Shown: in pieces, positions 15,119 to 18,546 of the stretch | Layout of the letters: each line of letters begins with the position of its first letter | How positions within the stretch are numbered: the stretch's first letter is position 1 | Source: JAVVRP01 sp036654655 | Lineage (GTDB): Bacteria; Bacillota; Clostridia; Christensenellales; UBA1242 | Assembly (NCBI GenBank): GCA_036654655.1 | Contig: JAVVRP010000012.1 | Coordinates: 1-18,546 of the forward strand | Direction of reading: 5' to 3' | DNA: 18,546 nucleotides | The notes under the pieces: generated by a model | What the model was told of the DNA's origin: nothing | Databases searched by the model: none | What the model saw: only the letters and a program-made list of their open reading frames with translations | Made by a program: the position numbers and the translations under genes

Positions 15119-16537
15119 ATGAACAAAAATCACTTAAAAACACAACATAAAAGAATTTTTAAAACACGCTGGATATGGCTTGCCAGCATATGCTTTATTG
15201 TTGTTAGTGCATTAATTATTGTGCCAAATGTTATGTTAAACGGAACCAAATTTTTTACTGGGACAAAACTGGAAGGAATTGACGTAAGCGGACTAACAGC
15301 AGACGAAGCAACAATTAAGGTTAAAGACAAAATTAGCAAAAATGTTCCTAATTTAAAATTTGTTCACGCCGATAAAAATTGGTCTTTTGAGGAAGCAATT
15401 ATTGACGTTGATAGTGCGCAAGCCGTTATTAAAGATGCACTTAAACAGTGTAACACAAATGGAATTTTGGGTAAAATCAAATCTGCTCAAAATGCTAAAA
15501 ACGGATATTTGCAAATTCAAATAGATAAACTTGATCTCATTTCGGGATTAAACAAACAAATTGAATTTATTGCAAGTGAATTGAACTTACAAATGCAAGA
15601 ACCGCAACTTAATTTTGACCCAAATTCCAAAACCCCATTTACCATTATTAAAGGAAAAAATGGGCTTAAAGTGGATAAGGTTACACTGAAAAAAATGATT
15701 GCAGATGCACTTAATGGTGGAAACACAACAATACAAATTCCAACAGCAATTATTAAACCAACTTTAAGTGAAAATAGCGTTTTGAACAACACACAACTTC
15801 GCTCAAATTTTTACACAAGTTTTGAAAATTCTGACCCAGGGCGCAGGCATAACATAAAAACTGCTGTTTCAAAACTAAATGGGCTTAAACTTCAACCGGG
15901 CGAAACAGTTTCTTTTAACAACCATCTTGGAGAAATAAGTGCAAGCACAGGCTTTCAAACTGCAAAAATAATTTCACAGGGCAAATTTGTGGACGGGCTG
16001 GGTGGTGGCGTTTGTCAGGTTTCTACAACTTTATATAATGCCTTGCTACTTGGCGATTTGCAAGTAATGGAAGCACGCAAGCACTCTCTTCCAGTTAACT
16101 ATGTGGCACCCGCTTTTGACGCCATGGTTGGCCCATCTAGTGACTTAAAATTTAAAAATAACACTGACTTTCCAATATTTATAATTGCCAAAACAGAAAA
16201 AGACAAATGTATTATCCAAATTTATGGCAAGCCTTTTGAAAATAATTTTTCTATAACACAAAAAAGTGAAATAATTAGAGAAATAAAAGCCGATAAAGAC
16301 TTAATTATAAAAGACACAAACAAAGAGTATGACAAAAAAGTAACTTACAAAGGTGAATTTTTAAGAATTAAAAATGGAATTAATGGATATGAAGCAAAAG
16401 GATATATTGTTAAAACTGTTAATGGAGTTTCCACAACCGAACTTGTGCGACACGAAACATATCTTCCACAAAATGGAATATTAATAGAAGGAACCGAAGA
16501 CCTTATGGAAGGTTTTTCATTGCCAAAAGAAACATAA
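15119..16537 (+). CDS. Membrane-anchored VanW-family protein with peptidoglycan-binding-like domain
   Basis: A 472-residue surface protein. A basic N-terminus and one hydrophobic segment (about 18-40) act as an uncleaved anchor or signal. Residues 50-215 contain the LEGIDVSGLTADEA pattern typical of the PG_binding_4 region that precedes VanW domains. The VanW domain (about 228-370) shows LQPGETVSFN (258-267), VDGLGGGVCQVSTTLYNA (291-308) and RKHSLPVNYV (320-329). A G5-like tail follows (about 380-460). The function of VanW is not established; it occurs in some vancomycin-resistance clusters but is widespread in Bacillota without resistance genes, as here. AAGGAAG precedes the ATG. The 79-base gap after ychF holds only AT-rich sequence with no clear terminator. 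Confidence 0.9.
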   Translation: MNKNHLKTQHKRIFKTRWIWLASICFIVVSALIIVPNVMLNGTKFFTGTKLEGIDVSGLTADEATIKVKDKISKNVPNLKFVHADKNWSFEEAIIDVDSAQAVIKDALKQCNTNGILGKIKSAQNAKNGYLQIQIDKLDLISGLNKQIEFIASELNLQMQEPQLNFDPNSKTPFTIIKGKNGLKVDKVTLKKMIADALNGGNTTIQIPTAIIKPTLSENSVLNNTQLRSNFYTSFENSDPGRRHNIKTAVSKLNGLKLQPGETVSFNNHLGEISASTGFQTAKIISQGKFVDGLGGGVCQVSTTLYNALLLGDLQVMEARKHSLPVNYVAPAFDAMVGPSSDLKFKNNTDFPIFIIAKTEKDKCIIQIYGKPFENNFSITQKSEIIREIKADKDLIIKDTNKEYDKKVTYKGEFLRIKNGINGYEAKGYIVKTVNGVSTTELVRHETYLPQNGILIEGTEDLMEGFSLPKET

Positions 16538-16594
16538 TAATCTTTTATTTGTAAAAATATATTACTTTTTAATTGTTTTCCCTATAAATTCATT

Positions 16595-16622
16595 TTATCA
16601 TATTTTAAAATAATGCTATACT
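16595..16622 (+). promoter_or_regulatory. Possible promoter of the SDR gene
   Basis: TATACT at 16617-16622 preceded by TTATCA at 16595-16600 with a 16-base spacer, 31 bases before the ATG at 16654. The -10 is good and the -35 is weak. The rest of the 116-base gap after the VanW gene has no clear hairpin terminator. Confidence 0.35.
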
Positions 16623-16653
16623 GATGTTAAAAAATTAATTCAGGGGTGAAATT

Positions 16654-17682
16654 ATGGAATATATTGTTACAGGCGCAACAGGGCATATTGGAAATGTTGT
16701 TGTTGGAACACTTTTAAAAAATGGTGAAAGTGTAACCGCTCTTTCACTTAAAAATGAAGACCTAACGCCATTGAATGGATTGGATGTTAAAATTGTTATC
16801 GGAGATGTTACGGACAGAAATTTTGTTTTTAAGTTTATAAAGCCAAACTGTGTTGTTTTGCATCTTGCCGGAATAATTGATATTGGCATTATTCCTTATA
16901 ATTTAATATACAATGTAAATGTTTTAGGAACAAAAAATATTGTTGATGCGTGCATTCAAAATGGTGCAAAAAAATTAATTTATTTAAGCACCGTTCACAT
17001 TATTGATCCGCAAAAACATGGCGATATTTTGGTTGAAACTTCAACATTTAATAAAAATAAAATTATTGGTGATTATGCAAAAACCAAACTTGAAGCAACA
17101 GAATATATTTTTGACGCATGCAAAAACAAAGGGTTAAACGCAACTGTTCTTTATCCTTCTGGCGTGATTGGACCATATGATTTTAAAATTTCCGAAGTTG
17201 GACAAGTTGTGCTGGACCACATGAATGGAAAACTTTTGGCATATGTTAAAGGTGGCTATAATTTTGTTGACGTAAGAGATGTTGCAACTGCAACTGTTTC
17301 CGCAGTGAAAAATGGACGCTGTTGTGAAGGTTATATTGTTGGTGGACGGCCAGTTACACTTTTGGAACTTTTAAAAACAATAAACAAAAAACTGGGCAAA
17401 AAACATCTCCCACCCAAAATTGCAATGTGGTTTGTTAGATTGTTTGCTGGAATAACTAACACATATTACAAATTACGTGGCAAAAAACCAATTTTTAGTG
17501 CATATTCACTTTATACCTTAAATTCAAATGCAAACTTTTCTAACGAAAAAGCAAAAAAAGAATTAAATTACCAACCAATATCTTTTGAAAAAAGCATTTA
17601 TGACCAAATTGATTGGTTTATAGAAAATAAACCCGAACTTGTAAAATTAAAAAAAAAATATGTTGTTTTAAAAACAAAATAA
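16654..17682 (+). CDS. NAD(P)-dependent extended SDR (epimerase/dehydratase or reductase type)
   Basis: A 342-residue cytoplasmic protein of the extended short-chain dehydrogenase/reductase superfamily. The nucleotide-binding GATGHIG (7-13) opens a Rossmann fold. D51 (GDVTD) and the HLAG motif (70-73) follow as expected; the catalytic residues are S112 and the YAKTK pair Y141/K145; YPSGVIGPYD (167-176) contacts the cofactor or substrate. The C-terminal 100 residues form the substrate-binding part. The pattern is closest to dihydroflavonol-reductase-like and 3-beta-hydroxysteroid-dehydrogenase-like bacterial SDRs, a group of mostly unknown substrates. AGGGGTG precedes the ATG. It is probably transcribed alone or with the membrane protein gene that follows. 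Confidence 0.85.
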   Translation: MEYIVTGATGHIGNVVVGTLLKNGESVTALSLKNEDLTPLNGLDVKIVIGDVTDRNFVFKFIKPNCVVLHLAGIIDIGIIPYNLIYNVNVLGTKNIVDACIQNGAKKLIYLSTVHIIDPQKHGDILVETSTFNKNKIIGDYAKTKLEATEYIFDACKNKGLNATVLYPSGVIGPYDFKISEVGQVVLDHMNGKLLAYVKGGYNFVDVRDVATATVSAVKNGRCCEGYIVGGRPVTLLELLKTINKKLGKKHLPPKIAMWFVRLFAGITNTYYKLRGKKPIFSAYSLYTLNSNANFSNEKAKKELNYQPISFEKSIYDQIDWFIENKPELVKLKKKYVVLKTK

Positions 17683-17707
17683 AATTAAAAAAACGTTAAA
17701 TTTTATT
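17678..17707 (+). terminator. AT-only hairpin after the SDR gene
   Basis: AATAAAATT (17678-17686) pairs with AATTTTATT (17699-17707) around a 12-base loop, overlapping the stop codon at 17680-17682. A stem with no G-C pair and no following T run would be a poor terminator. It is recorded as the only hairpin in the 110-base gap before the next gene. Confidence 0.2.
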
Positions 17708-17792
17708 GCAACATTTTATCTTATAAATCTTTTATTTATTTTTTAATTTTATGCCAATACAATTGTTAAAAAAAACATACAAAGGAGAAATT

Positions 17793-18546
17793 ATGACTTT
17801 TAAGGAATGGTTAACAAGTTCTTATCCCAATCCCTCATTAAACGGACGATGGGGGTTGTTGCATATTTTAACCTTATTATTATGTATTGCAATAATTGTG
17901 ATTTTTGCATTTGCTTTTAAAAAAAATAATAAGGCAAAAAAAATTATTGTTTGGATAATGGTTGGAATTTTGCTTTGCTTTGAAATAACACGTAGAGTAA
18001 TAAATTTTACAAAAACAACAGAGTTTACGTTTTTTAACATTTTACACAATTTATTACCAAGGCCTATGTGTGCAATGATGTGCTGGGCAATAATTTTATG
18101 TCCAATAATAAACAAAACAAGTTTTTACAATTTCACAAGTTTTGGATCAATTTTAGCATCTGGCGCGTTTTTTGCTTATCCCGGTGTTGGGTTTAACAAT
18201 CAATTTATTTTGTTTGAAAATTTATATTCTATTGTTACCCATAGCATAATTTTAATAACATCAATAAGCCTTATAACATTTAAATTTACAAATTTTAAAT
18301 TTAAAACAATGTGGAAATCCATTTTGCTTTATGGAGGATGCGTTGTGTGGTCACTGCTAGAATGTTATGTACTTAAAATAGAACCAGATGCAATGTATTT
18401 TTCGTCAAGTAATGATGTTTATAAATTATTGGGAATTCCTTATTGGTTATATTTAATAAGTTATATTTTATTAACATGTTTATATATATCAATTTTTTAT
18501 ATAATTGGAGATAACAAAAAAAATCAACAAAGTATAAAATTAAATA
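17793..18546 (+). CDS. Multi-pass membrane protein, YwaF-like (partial, runs off the window)
   Basis: A reading frame of 251 codons starts at ATG 17793 and is still open at the window end. AAAGGAG at 17781-17787 is a good ribosome site. TACAAT at 17758-17763 could be a -10 element. The protein has about seven hydrophobic segments (roughly residues 22-42, 50-66, 91-107, 117-131, 143-163, 174-194 and 216-238). The LPRPMC stretch (88-93) after the second segment, plus the N-terminal WGLLHILTLLL, resemble the LPLHLC core of YwaF/TMEM164-type integral membrane proteins, whose function is not established. The tail after 240 is hydrophilic and lysine-rich, so the stop is probably just beyond the edge. 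Confidence 0.75.
   Translation, partial: MTFKEWLTSSYPNPSLNGRWGLLHILTLLLCIAIIVIFAFAFKKNNKAKKIIVWIMVGILLCFEITRRVINFTKTTEFTFFNILHNLLPRPMCAMMCWAIILCPIINKTSFYNFTSFGSILASGAFFAYPGVGFNNQFILFENLYSIVTHSIILITSISLITFKFTNFKFKTMWKSILLYGGCVVWSLLECYVLKIEPDAMYFSSSNDVYKLLGIPYWLYLISYILLTCLYISIFYIIGDNKKNQQSIKLN

Noticed and set aside
15119..16537. A vancomycin-resistance locus
   Set aside because: VanW-family proteins are common in Bacillota without resistance. No vanHAX-type ligase, dehydrogenase or dipeptidase gene is present.

Overview
The window is a compact, very AT-rich bacterial segment with 17 protein genes, no RNA genes, no insertion sequence and no CRISPR array. Short intergenic gaps, AGGAG-type ribosome sites, overlapping stop/start pairs and the gene content (clostridial-type glycerol genes with a DUF1667 protein, VanW-family protein, DUF378 protein, Smr protein, YchF) suggest an anaerobic low-GC Bacillota, probably an uncultured clostridial lineage. 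The genes use the standard code. Many of the cytoplasmic proteins are unusually rich in cysteine, which fits strict anaerobiosis. The taxonomic call is an inference from gene content only.

Layout. 1-240: a T-rich non-coding stretch with short repeats. 241-3900 (+): an amino-sugar operon. It holds a free-standing GlmU acetyltransferase domain, GlmM and GlmS, so fructose-6-phosphate can be taken to N-acetylglucosamine-1-phosphate. The uridylyltransferase half of GlmU is not here. 3901-11844 (-): a long run of co-directional genes. In transcription order these are a DUF378 membrane protein; an FAD oxidoreductase with a BFD-like [2Fe-2S] domain (glycerol-3-phosphate dehydrogenase-like); an FAD/NAD-binding oxidoreductase; a DUF1667 cysteine-cluster protein; glycerol kinase; an SCP2-like lipid-binding protein; an iron-type alcohol dehydrogenase; a Smr-domain protein; and an M29 aminopeptidase. 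The core converts glycerol to glycerol-3-phosphate and dihydroxyacetone phosphate, with electrons probably passed to NAD by the second flavoprotein.

11845-11968 is a divergent promoter region. 11969-15039 (+): an intact VirD4/TraG-type type IV coupling ATPase, closely followed by the GTPase/ATPase YchF. The coupling protein has no relaxase, secretion-channel or integrase gene beside it here, which is the most surprising item in the window. 15119-18546 (+): a membrane-anchored VanW-family protein, an extended SDR (epimerase/dehydratase type), and the start of a multi-pass membrane protein resembling YwaF, cut by the window end.

No wholly unknown system could be demonstrated. The points most worth following are the orphan coupling protein, the split GlmU, and the lipid-binding/alcohol dehydrogenase/Smr/aminopeptidase tail behind the glycerol genes.
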